Assembly (NCBI GenBank): GCA_037447655.1
Contig: JBBHKE010002948.1
Span: 343,681 to 407,680, forward strand
Length of the DNA: 64,000 nt
Direction: 5' to 3'
Origin: Zygnema cylindricum
Lineage: Eukaryota; Streptophyta; Zygnematophyceae; Zygnematales; Zygnemataceae
Below the pieces are notes generated by a model. It saw only the letters and a list, made by a program, of their open reading frames with translations, was not told the DNA's origin and ran no database searches. The first letter of the stretch is position 1. Each line of letters starts with the position of its first letter. The position numbers were made by a program, and so were the translations under genes. This document shows positions 1-10,190 of the stretch, one piece after another.

Positions 1-3000
1 GGAGCATTTAGACTTCTACTCAGCACTCCTACAGCTGCAGCTAAATCCGGCCGGGTACAATTCATAAAATAGATTAGACTTCCCACTACTTGCCTGTAAG
101 GAATAGTCTGCATGAACTTCTGTTCATCAGGAGATAATTCCTCGTCTAAGACTATGACTCCTTCTTCCTCACTCCCCTCACTTCCCTTCTTCAACTCCAT
201 TGGAGTTGTACAACTATTTGCTTTATCCATTTGAAATTTTTCAAGCATGTTACCTATTGCTTCCTTTTGAGTCAATCTTATAATTTTCCTTTTTCGGTCT
301 CTCTCTACTTGAATTCCCAAATTATATTTTGCTTCCCCCATATCCTTCATTTCAAATCTCCCCTTAAGATCGGTTTTCAGTTTATTAATTTTTTCCATTG
401 ATTTACTTAAAACAAGCAAATCATCAACATAAATTGCAATAAATATAAAACCTTTCTCATCTTCGAAAACATAGATTGAGTGATCTGAGCTGATCCGAAT
501 ATATCCTAGACCGGTAAGAAACTCATCAAGCTTCTTATTCCACTGTCGAGGCGCCTGTTTCAAACCATAAAGAGATTTAATCAGCCGGCATACCTTACTC
601 TCCTCTCCTTCTTCCACAAATCCTTCGGGTTGTCGCATGAAGATCTCCTCTTCCAATTCTCCATGCAAAAAGGCTGTTTTGATGTCCATCTGGTGCACTT
701 CCATGTCTTCCGCCGCTGCTAAACTGAGAAGTATGCGGACGGAGGGAAATCTGACCACCGGGGCAAAGGTTTCCTCGTAGTCAATTCCTTCCTTTTGTGT
801 AAATCCCTTTGCCACTAATCTGGCCTTGTAGCGCTCGATTGTGTTATCTGGGTTCAGTTTTAGTTTGAAAACCCACTTACAACCGATTGGTTTTCGGTTA
901 GGTGGACAGTCCACCAGCTCCCAAGTATCGGCTGCCATGATTGAGGCCATCTCCTCATTGATGGCTGTCTTCCACCGGTTTCTTTCTGGACAAGTCATCA
1001 CCTCTCGATAAGTTTGAGGTTCATCTTGATGAGATAGTTTAGTTACCTTGTTATTAACCAATTTTTCTTGCAGTCTTTTGCTACTTCTCCTTCCCCCCTC
1101 AAAATCTGAGGCCGGAATAGATGGTTCTCGTGGATTCTTTCGAACAAACTCGGCTTCTCCCCTATCCCTTGATTCCGAATCAATTTCCACCACGTCTTTT
1201 GCTTCGAGTAGAGTTGTCACTGGAGTTTCCACAGCCGAGTCCTTTTCGGTCTGATTTGTTCCTGCAAGAATGTCATCTTCTCTAAAACCTGGATAGTTAG
1301 GAAGCTCAAAGTCATCGGAATTTTCTGACTCAAATCTGATTTTTACTGACTTCGTATATTTGAAGGGATCCACAGACTTTCCTTCATCCATAACTACTAG
1401 ATGCTTTACTAAGATTATATCTTCCCTTTTTAGATCATAAACTCTATATCCTTTAACATCTTCATCATATCCTAATAAGTATCCTGGTTTTCCTTTAGGA
1501 TCTAGCTTCCAATCGGACCGATCAGTATCTAGACTGAACACTTGACTGCCGAAAACCTTTAAGTGAGATATGTCTGGTTTCCGGCCTGTCCATCTCTCAT
1601 AAGGTGTTTGATCTCTTATAGCCGAAGTAAGAACTCTATTCTTGAGGTAATTAACATAGTTCATTGCTTCTGCCCAAAACCTTTTCCCTATCTTTTTATC
1701 TGACAACATACTTCTAGCACTATCACTTAGTGTTCTATTTAACCTTTCAGCTACCCTATTTTGTTCCGGGTTTTTTGGAACTGTCTTTTGCTGTTGGACC
1801 CCATCTTCCCTCAGAAAATCCTCAAATTGGTTAGAAGTATACTCTCCACCATTGTCACTCCTTACTCTCTTGATTGGAGTTTCATGGAGTTTTTCGCTCC
1901 ATGCTTTATATTGTCTAAAACAATCCTCACCTTCGGACTTGTTTTTCAAAAAATATACCCGGGAAGACCGAGACCAATCATCAGTTATAGTCATCATAAA
2001 TCTCTTCCCCCCCGGTTAGGGCACTCTAGCCGGTCCCCAAATATCTGTGTGTACTAGATCTAGAATTTTTTCTCCCTTATAGGTGACTGACTTAGGAAAG
2101 GGTAATCTGTGTGCTTTACCTTGAGCACATCCACTACAATCACTTATATCATCACTCTCACTGAACTGAATCCCTTCAACCACTCCCATCTTTTTCATCT
2201 CTCTTAACTTATCTAGATTGACATGCCCAAGCCTCTTATGCCACATCATAATATCATGAACACCAACATAATAAAGTTTCTTCTTTTCATTACTTAAGAT
2301 CAGCCTAAACATCCCATGGCTACCTTTCTCAGCAATGAAATAGACATCATCCTCAAAACTAGCAGTAAAGACTCCTTCCCTAGTGCTAGTAAAAAAACCC
2401 TTATCATCTAATACTGATGTAGAGATAAGATTTTTGTTCAGCGCCGGAATAAACAATACATCGGAGAATGTTAATATGGATGTCTTTCCTTCTACTAACA
2501 CTTTTAGATCTACCGATCCTACAAGAGTAGTGGTGACTATCCTCCCATCCCCGTACTCTATCTCTACGGTGGGAATCTTTCTTATCTTAGTGAACAGGTG
2601 TCTATTCTTACACATGTGCATGGAGGCACTTGAATCTACAATCCAGCCTGCTTCACCTTTCAATCCACCGTAAGCACATTTCTGCCTTCGTGGAATTTCG
2701 ACCTCATTTTTTGCCTCCAACTCCTCATCCAAAAGGAGCTCATCGTCCTCGTCCTCGGATTCAGCCTCAAGTACCTGTGTGACAAGGGCCTTTTTCTTTC
2801 CTCTCGGGGTACCACCGGTCTACCCCTCCTTTAACCGAAGCTCGGTTAGCTTAGTGCACTCTGCCATATAGTGCCCCGGTTTCTTACAAAAGTGACATAG
2901 TCCTTTGGGAGCCCTTGGTTCGAACTCATCGGCCTGTTTTTTCTGCTCCCTACCCCCATAGTTTCCGACCGGTTTTCGGGAATCCCTGTTCCTCCAATCA

Positions 3001-3794
3001 GTCGCTGTTGCCAAGGCTTGGCCACTCTTTCCTCCCCTTCGGATCTCAATTGTATTCTCTTGAACGAGAATCATCCCTACCACTGAGTTCCATATCCACC
3101 TTGTTTCAGGCAAGTCCTGCACACGGTAAACTATGTTCACGAACTCATCAGGTAACTTCATCAGTAAACAGTTAACCTTTTCTTTTTCACTAAAATCTTT
3201 TCCCGCACTCTGTAGCTCCATGAAGAGTGTAGCAAGCTCATTGCAAAAATCCAACATATTTCCCCCTTTGTATACATACTCCTTAACTTTCTGATCAGCC
3301 AGCTGTTGTTGCTGAATCGTACCACTTCGATACATCTCTATGAGAGCCATCTAAAGATCGGATGCTCTTTCTACCTGCAAATGAGGACATGCAAGTCCTT
3401 GAGTGAGATGGCGTAGGATGAAGTGCTTTGCCGCCATATTGTTGAAGTCGCAGGTTTCAGTATCATTCTCCTCATTCCTCGAAATAGGTGACATGAATGT
3501 CGAACTAGTTGCTATTGGTGTGGTCGTCTCCTTCTCCTTTCCTTTGTCCACCACCTCTCATTCTTTTGTTTCCTCCGTTGAAGGTGGGTCCTCTTTCCTA
3601 GTGAATCTGGTTCCTCCAAACCCTGGAGGAATTCCAAGACTTGATGGACGCTCCAACCGTCCACTCACTATCCCCCAAAACCTTTTTTCGCATAGAGCTC
3701 CTATCATCATACTTTCCCAGTATATGAAGCCAGTTCCATTAAAGATTGGTACCTTAGAGGGTGGGCCCATAACCTGAAACTCTGAGACCTCCAT
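1..3794 (-). pseudogene. CopA-1 gag-pol polyprotein (one frame, four stops, incomplete at the edge)
   Basis: Gag, protease, integrase, RT and RNase H of a Ty1/copia element lie in one continuous minus-strand frame. It opens at an ATG in the LTR end (3792-3794) or at the ATG inside the primer-binding site. Domains in order: Gag N-terminus (GTGFIYWESMM); CCHC knuckle CHFCKKPGHYMAEC near 2850-2900; protease, with DSS where sister copies have DSG, near 2640; HHCC zinc domain (HKRLGH, CSGC) near 2130-2250; integrase core (HTDIWGP, SDNGGEY, QNRVAERLNRTL); RT with YVDD near 425-440; and an RNase H portion. In-frame stops lie at 3558, 3351, 2820 and 2016. I saw no frameshift from Gag to integrase, and the part below 2016 appears open to the edge. 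It is inactive as written but is one of the better preserved frames here. Confidence 0.85.
3762..3774 (-). promoter_or_regulatory. CopA-1 primer-binding site (half-tRNA-iMet type)
   Basis: The minus strand reads GGTTATGGGCCCA immediately downstream of the LTR end. This is complementary to the anticodon stem-loop of eukaryotic initiator tRNA-Met (TGGGCCCATAACC contains the CAT anticodon), not to a tRNA 3' end. Drosophila copia is known to prime from such an internally cleaved half tRNA. The same motif occurs at 32828-32840, after 39174 and at 62509-62521. The ATG inside it is in frame with Gag. Confidence 0.8.
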
Positions 3795-4823
3795 AAGTCC
3801 TCAGAGTAGACAGCTTCTAAGAAGCCTCTAGGATAATCCTGACCCTTTTGTGTTCCAGCAAAAATAACTGCCACCCTCGCAGACAAAAACCCTGACCACC
3901 TCCACCCCTGTAAAGGCAAGACTCCCCTGAGTCGGTAGCAAAAAGAATCTCTGAATTTGCTCCCCTGAGCAATACGTTATGGAGGGTCAAAGTTGACCTT
4001 TTGTACAAAAGCTCTCTGGGAGAAGGGGTCCTATCTTCTAATTTTTCTAAGTCCTATCTCTCTCACAGACTCTATCTACTGATGTACGGAACCAATCAGA
4101 ATTGAGTTCCGTACGCAAAAGTACAGCTGCCGGTGTACTTTATGTACGGACATTGTACGACATGGCCAAAATGTCGACACATGTCAAATCCGGATTCGGT
4201 GCCATAATCTCCGGAGATTCCACAATCCAACGGAATTTCGCCACGCGTCATCCGATGTGGCGATGGCCACAAACCGCCGAAATCTTCCTCTGCGATCTCG
4301 GCGCTAATTCTGGCCGTCCGATTAAATTCGGCTTTAATCGTAGCCGTAATAAATACATGCGCGGTATTTGTTTCATTTACGAAACAAATGCGCGGTACTG
4401 ATTTGTGTCCGTACCGTAAGTCGTACATTATATATTACTGGATCTATGTATCCCCTAATTCATTTCAGTTAAATGGTTTATCGCATGTATATATATTTAA
4501 ATAAATATCAAACTATATGCTACGTAACACTAGCGCTAGACTTAACGGCTAAGGCTACCGGCTATTTCCTGTCTGCCGGCCGGTAGGTACAAGGATCAAA
4601 TCCTGCAGCCGACACATACCTTTTAATTAAACAAATAAACCCTAATATAAAATTCCCGTAAACCTCAGGATAGCCAAGGTAGGTATGGCTCTAGCTTCCT
4701 CTCCAATTTCTCAGTGACTGCGACAAGTTTGAGAGTTGGAGAGAGAAGTTAGAGATAGAGTGCCTCGACTTCTATATTTTTTTTCAGACCTAGAAAATAC
4801 TAATAAAACCATTAGTTTCTACA
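3775..4823 (-). repeat. CopA-1 5' LTR
   Basis: This 1049 bp LTR has TG...CA ends. On the minus strand it starts TGTAGAAACTAATGG and ends CAGAGTTTCA. Homologous LTRs lie at 48962-50009, 52592-53636, 57157-58206 and 62522-63571. It contains a 9-bp-stem hairpin (4084-4114) and a tRNA-like segment (4537-4613) on the strand opposite to element transcription. Confidence 0.9.
4537..4613 (+). other. tRNA-like A-box/B-box segment antisense in the lineage A LTR
   Basis: An A-box-like stretch (ACGGCTAAGGC) is followed about 40 nt later by GGATCAAATCC, close to the Pol III B box GGTTCRANYCC. Matching segments occur in the other lineage A LTRs near 49726-49800, 53355-53430, 57919-57998 and 63279-63360. 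Each is antisense to its element. A full cloverleaf cannot be folded, so this is a tRNA-derived or Pol III-promoter-like sequence and not a tRNA gene. Confidence 0.4.
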
Positions 4824-4888
4824 CGCTGTTCAACCGCCTCTCCAGCCTCTGCCAGAAGACCAAACTGTCCACCATAGAAACACCGGCT

Positions 4889-6537
4889 ATGGCCACCAAA
4901 TATTATGTCGCTGTTCGAAATTCCTTCGGGCCAACGGGACAGGCAGCTCTGGACAATTGGAGTGCCAATCAAGCTATACACGATCGGAATCCCAGAGCTC
5001 AAGAAATTTCATTGGCTGCTATGAAATTGTATGATTATTTTGTTAATAGCGAGGCACGAGAAAAGGCTGTTACCTGGAAATCCCGAGCCAACTTTGCAGA
5101 TTTCGCCAGGGAAACATCGCTCAGCCATGACGAACAGACAGAACTGCAAGCTTTGCGGAAGCTTAAGGGGAAACAGGAAGCGGATGCCCGACCAGAACCT
5201 GCAATGGGGGGAGATGAAAAAGTTTTTCTTTACAACTGCCTGAACTGTAACCAGCCTGGTCACGGATGGAGAGGTGCCCCCGAAAGCTCAAACCAGAACT
5301 CGCCATCAAGCAGAAGGAGTTTGAGAGGGAGCGTGCGGAAAGAACAAGAAAACAGCAAGAAATCAAGCAAGGAAGCGGAGGAGGAGACCGAACCCCGCTC
5401 ACTAAGGAAACCTATAAACCTACTCCACGCTCTGAAACCGCCAAAATGTCTCAATCCCAGTTGAGACAAATCTGACTTCCGAAATTCGATGACGCTCAAA
5501 TCTCTAATGAGCGTAGGGGGAAGTATACTACTGAAGGGTCAAAATGTGAAGCTTGTGGGTTCATGGGCCACAAAGAAGGTTAATGCTTTCGGAAAAATGG
5601 GGTTCCGATAGAGATGATGCAATATGCTTTGTTTATAGGCGAAGGGGAAACTGCCGTTAATCCTCTACCGCTGCAACTTTTGTATCCCTGGGGACGATCT
5701 CCAAATGAACCGGGCCCCAGCAGACTGACACCGGAACATATCATTCAGCAACAGAGCACTCAGTTGGCCGCTTTCGCAACAGAACTGGCCGCTCTCCGAC
5801 TGAGATCCTCTGCCCGCACTCCTCAACCTCTTACGCCGGCTCAAAAACTGCAAAAACAAAAACAAGAACTGCTACAAAAGCTAGCGGAGCTGGAGCAGCA
5901 GACCACGTTGGGTGGAGATGATGATGACCTGATGGGTTTGGATATGGAGCCTCCAAAGGCTCAGCATGCTAGAACATTTCTGTCTGGAGCATGGAACGTT
6001 GGTGTAGGGCACAGTCGCAGGCAACTGCGCTCTACAACGTCATCCCAAAGAAAAGACGAACAACCGATGGAACAAAAGGACTACAGTCGCAAAGCCACCG
6101 GCCCGTTATCCTTTACCCCGCGAGCAGTCCTTCTAAACAGTAACATGGGACTGGGACTGAAGCCAACTAACCCGCCTCCTCCGGCTCCGAAGAAACTTCC
6201 TCACGGGTTTGAAGATTACAAGAAGACACAGCCGAAAGAAAATACTTCAACCACTGAAACAGATCAGGAGTGGTTCGACAGATACATGGCAGAGAGACCG
6301 TCCACAGATTTGCCAATTACACCTCCTACGGGAAATTTTGACGCAGAAAGTGAGGAAGCAGAGGGGGGGGAACAGGAGAAATCGGAAGACGAGGACTCAC
6401 CCATTTCATCGCCCAAAGCTCTCCCTCCTTCCTCCAAACAAGCAGTTATGCTAGTACGACACTTAATGCCCTACGCCTTGACGCATGTCAAAACGTTGGC
6501 TTCCTCCCACAATCTGCCCGGAGAAACCCTCATTTAG
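4889..6537 (+). pseudogene. MT-1 Gag with two CCHC zinc knuckles and a proline/glutamine-rich tail
   Basis: This is a structural Gag that would package element RNA. The first plausible ATG is 4889 (ATGGCCACC), but the frame is open upstream into the CopA-1 LTR, so the true N-terminus may be cut off. The first knuckle starts CLNCNQPGH at about 5239, and its last Cys comes only after a one-base frameshift near 5265. The second, CEACGFMGH at 5545, contains a stop (TAA, 5578). Another stop is at 5473. From 5614 a 307-codon stretch carries a Q/K/L-rich helical segment (about 5740-5900) and acidic and proline-rich regions, ending at TAG 6535. The frame resumes at once into the protease. The gypsy Gag assignment rests on the knuckles and position, since the N-terminal part is not a family I recognise. 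Confidence 0.7.
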
Positions 6538-7194
6538 GCATTAGGGGAAGAAACTCACACTAGGTGGAAAAGGGTCGCGTTGGCAGAACCGCCCAAGACA
6601 GTCTTCATGTCGGCAGAACCAAAAACCTCTATGGCAGATAGGGATTATAAGGCCCTTTCGGTGGCTCTTATTCTCAACAGGACGGGAAATTTTAAACTTA
6701 ATGGATACGGCGGGTACCAGGATGTAGTGGTGGATACCGGAGCTCTTCCAAACTTAATAACTACATCAGCATTTCAACAAATGCCCGAGGAACTTCAGCC
6801 AAAAATCAGTCCAAGTAACATATGCTTGAGCACAGTCAGCAGTGGCAGCCAACCAGTATATGGGATCATAAAAGCCATGGAAATCGAATTTGCTGACGAC
6901 GCAGGCCAGCACGTGCAGATTCGGCTTCCCTTCCTAGTGGTGGAAGGTAAGCAATTTGAAATTTTGCTGGGTATGGCTACGTGGACAAGGTTTAATATGG
7001 AGTTGAGCGTATGGAACGAACAAGTTACAGTCTCAGACCTTGAGGATCCGGAAGGAACAAAAGTGGTGGTCCCCTTGGATTTGTGGAACCAGGGAAAAAC
7101 GACTGTTCCAGTGTCTGGATGCTATCCCGTCTACTCTGCCTCAACCCCCTCGGAGCTGTTCAAATACTCTAACGATATCGCTGATTCTATCTAG
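6538..7194 (+). pseudogene. MT-1 retroviral-type aspartic protease
   Basis: This is a retropepsin-like domain for polyprotein cleavage. The catalytic DTG is in VVVDTGALPNLIT at about 6727-6765, followed by a flap-like region and the C-terminal hydrophobic-G motif EILLGMATW (about 6957-6985). It is in the same frame as Gag and the methyltransferase. Only a stop at 6535 separates it from Gag, and stops at 7192 and about 7237 separate it from the methyltransferase. Its place directly before the methyltransferase matches fragment MT-3 at 16399-17166. Confidence 0.8.
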
Positions 7195-7239
7195 CAATTC
7201 CCTTTTTCCAAGCGGTGGGAAAAGGAGTATCAGAACTGA

Positions 7240-8400
7240 TTGGTACAGATGGCCACACTTCGGCGGGAAGTGGATAGGAGCTTGGCTGCAATATCACCCG
7301 GATCAGCAAAAGTCCCCCGGTCGGAACTTCCAACGGTTCTTAACAAAGGGAAAGACTTTAATCGACAAGTGGTGTCACTACAAATCCTGCTTTCAGGACT
7401 TAGGATTCTCTCCCTATTTTCTGGCATTAGTTCCGATCTGGAAGCCGTCTTGAAAGCTGGATACCAAATAGAAACTTACTCGGCAGTCGAGATTGACCCG
7501 GATGCCCGTGCAATCAGTGAGTATTGCTTGCAACAGCTGCACCAACTTTACCCACAGCAACTCCTGGTGTCCGCCATGTCTAACTCTCATCGCACGGTTC
7601 CCCAGAATGTGGATAATATCACGGAGTCCCATATGAAAAGGCTTGGAAGGGTAGACCTTGTGGTCGCTGGATGGCCATGCCAGGGGTATTCGTTAGTAGG
7701 ACAGGGCCGAGGACACCAGGACGTCTGTAGCAGAACTTTCTTCCAAATGACCAGACTAATAACAGGGTTACAGGAACGCTAAGACACACCAGTGGGGTAC
7801 GTCTTGGAAAACGTTCACCCCACAGATGATAAGAGAAAACAGGTGGTCAACAGCTGGAACCAAGTGACGAAGGTTCTAGGGACTCCCATAGTTTTTGATG
7901 CAGCGCAGATCGGATCGAGAGCCCACAGAGTTCGGGCATATTGGACCAACTTGGTTCCTCTTCTAATCCTCCAACAGCTGTTGAGAACACAGGTTACGGA
8001 TCCCAACATCACGGTCCAACAGATTCTCGGACCGGGGCGAATGGCCACGCTGGTGATCACAGCCGACAAAGCACCCTTCTTCTCTTGTAATAAGCCTGGG
8101 TATCCACGGAGGGCCCTCCCAACTCTGGTATCTTTTCCTAACAGCCACGCTTACCGGAAGGGCGCACCAGGAATGATCTTTGACAGTACAACCGCCACGT
8201 GGACAGCGCGGAATATTACAGAAAGGGAACAAGCAATGGGGTTTCAACAGGGAACCACAGCTGCGCTAGGGGTATCGACTTCAAAAAGGTGCAGTTTAAT
8301 CGGACAAAGCATGGATTTAAATGCAATTTCCTGGGTGCTGAAACATTCTCTGGCATTCTCCAGCCTTCAGTCTCCACAATCTCGGACAACATACCTTCAA
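7240..8400 (+). pseudogene. MT-1 C5 cytosine DNA methyltransferase domain
   Basis: A complete catalytic core of about 310 residues lies between protease and RT. Motif I (SAM binding) is ILSLFSGI at 7405-7428. An acidic residue follows in SAVEIDPDA. Motif IV is GWPCQGYS, with the catalytic Cys codon at 7678-7680. Motif VI is ENV at 7807-7815. Motif VIII is AHRVRAYWTN near 7921-7950. Motifs IX/X follow as EREQAMGF (about 8221) and LIGQSMDLNAISWVL (about 8296-8340). The AHRxRxxWxN form of motif VIII and the spacing resemble the DNMT3/DRM group more than bacterial enzymes, although PCQG is also seen in other groups. One in-frame stop (TAA 7780-7782) breaks it. No PWWP, ADD, UBA or BAH domain is attached. 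The inferred role is methylation of DNA, either the element's own copies or host targets. Confidence 0.88.
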
Positions 8401-9732
8401 GCTCCACAGTTGTTGGCCATGCAGGCAACTCTAAAGCTTGAGGGGGGGAGAGAGACAAGGAGGGAAAAGAAATCAAGGAGGGAAAAATTCACATTCACCA
8501 AATTCCCAGGAACTTCCTCAGTGGGGGGGAGCAATGGCACACTGGACCCAAGAGTTTCCTTAGTGGGGGGGAACGGAGTCTCAGAACATGACAGCCTAGA
8601 GGAAGTTATCAGCAGCAGCATTTTAATAGCCAAACAAAGGGCAGACCCACTGGTAGAGCTGAACTTCAACATCTCTCTCTTGGGGAGACCACCGGAAGCA
8701 TTGGCGGCAGTGGAACCCGGGAAGATGGACTGGACTCTAGGTGAACATCTGGACCCACAGCAGAAGGCCCGGCTCTCCAAGCTGTTAGAAGAGAACTGGC
8801 AGGTGTTCGCCTGGTCTGACACAGATGTAGGGATCTATAAGGGAACTCCTTTTCGGATTGACCTGATCGACGAGACGGCTACTGTTTGGCAGAAACAGTA
8901 CCCTCTCAGTTTCAAGGAGAAGGAGTTGATCACTTCAAAGGTGCAAACTTTGGTGGAAGCTGGGCTGGTTCAGGAGAGTACAGGACTACATGGGTTTGCC
9001 TCACCAACTATGCTCCCGCCAAAGAAAGACTCCTCCGGAAAAACTGTAGATTTCCGGATGTGTGGGGACTATCAGATGCTCAACGCGGCGACTGTCTCCG
9101 ACCTTTATCCTATGCCTACCCCGGAAGAGATTTTCGATTCTCTTGCTGGGGCTACCATTTACACTACTTTGGATATAAAAAATGGATTCCACCAGATTGC
9201 AATGGAGCCGAAACACCGAGTGAGGACTGCTTTTTGGGCCGGATCCAGGCTATATGAATGGTTGTACATACCATTTGGCATAAAGAATGCACCTGCCAAA
9301 TTCCAACGGGCCATGGACGAGGCTCTCCGGGGAATTGATTTCGCACGGTGTTATATCGACGATGTCATCATTTTCTCCATGACATTTGAATAACACTTGG
9401 AGCACATACAGATCGTTCTCCGGGCACTCCAAGCCGCGGGCTTGAAGTGTCACCTGGGGAAGGGCATCTTTGGGGTGCAGAAAATTATTTATGTGGGTCA
9501 TGAGGTGACTCTCGGGACAGTGGGTCCCCACATGGTTAAGGTGGCAGCCCTAGACGCTCTTCCACCCCCGCTGGACATTTCTGCTCTTCGTACTTTCCTA
9601 GGCCTTGCCAACTATTACCGGCGGTTTATTCCTGATTTCAGTAGCCACGCTCAACCATTGAACCAATTGTTGCGAAAGGACCAGGAGTGGCAGTGGAAGG
9701 AAGAACAGCAGATAGCGTTCAAATTTTCGTGA
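8400..9732 (+). pseudogene. MT-1 reverse transcriptase
   Basis: A linker with G-rich tracts (8441-8580) is followed by a Ty3/gypsy RT. Visible motifs are PSFKEKEL-like entry sequence near 8905, LPPKKDSSGKTVDFRMCGDYQ near 9015, TTLDIKNGFHQIAM near 9163, PFGIKNAPAKFQRAMD near 9270 and the catalytic YIDDV at 9352-9366. A stop (TAA 9391-9393) follows the active site, then the thumb (LALQAAGLKC-type region, FLGLANYYRRFIPDF near 9595-9640) continues in the same frame. A frameshift near 9720 moves the reading into RNase H. The product would copy element RNA into cDNA. Confidence 0.88.
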
Positions 9733-10190
9733 AGGATTCCCTCAAACAGCATCTTGTGCTCCGGATGCCCGATCACCAGCGACCTTTTTTCCTTTATACA
9801 GATTGGAGCAGGTTCGGATTAGGAGCAGTTTTGGCTCAATTGGATGACGCAGGGGCTGAGTATGTAGTTGCCTACGCAAGCCGGAGTAGTAACAGAGCCG
9901 AGGGAAATTACAGCAGTTACCATGGGGAATTTTTCGCTGCGGTTTGGGCCATCCAGCACTTCCGGCCTTACCTCTATGGAGTACACTTCACCCTTATTAC
10001 GGATCACCAGCCCCTCAAATGGATGATGGAGAATAGTAAGTTGACTGGAAAGCTGGCCAGATGGGTTCTCATCTTGCAGGAATATGATTTCACCATCATC
10101 CATAGAGCCGAGGAGATTCATGGGAATGCGGACGGACTCAGCAAGAATCCGGACCCTTCCACCACAGACTCTACTGGGGCGCGACATGAC
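9733..10190 (+). pseudogene. MT-1 RNase H
   Basis: A Ty3/gypsy RNase H domain continues from RT after the frameshift near 9720. It shows YTDWSRFGLGAVLAQ near 9796-9840 (TDAS is usual in the family), AYASRSSNRAEGNYSSYHGE near 9872-9930, ITDHQPLKWMM near 9997-10030 and ADGLSKNP near 10129-10152. It is open over its length. It would remove the RNA strand during reverse transcription. Confidence 0.85.

Larger units (their letters stand above)
1..4823 (-). mobile_element. CopA-1: Ty1/copia LTR retrotransposon, lineage A, cut by the left window edge
   Basis: Read on the minus strand this gives a 5' LTR (4823 down to 3775), a primer-binding site abutting it, and gag-pol running off the left edge. 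The 3' LTR lies outside the window. The right LTR border (TGTAGAAA on the minus strand) directly abuts Gag-coding sequence of MT-1, so this copy appears inserted in the 5' region of that gypsy element. The missing MT-1 5' LTR should then lie to the left of the window. Confidence 0.9.

Noticed and set aside
1048-1254. Plus-strand small frames rich in Leu and Ser (also 45166-45381, 51635-51841, 59824-60030)
   Set aside because: They recur only because they are antisense to the same conserved copia linker encoding GGRRSSKRLQEK.
7240-8345. Host methyltransferase gene or bacterial contamination rather than part of the retroelement
   Set aside because: No introns or regulatory domains; it is in frame with protease before and RT after; and two related fragments also lie in retroelement context.
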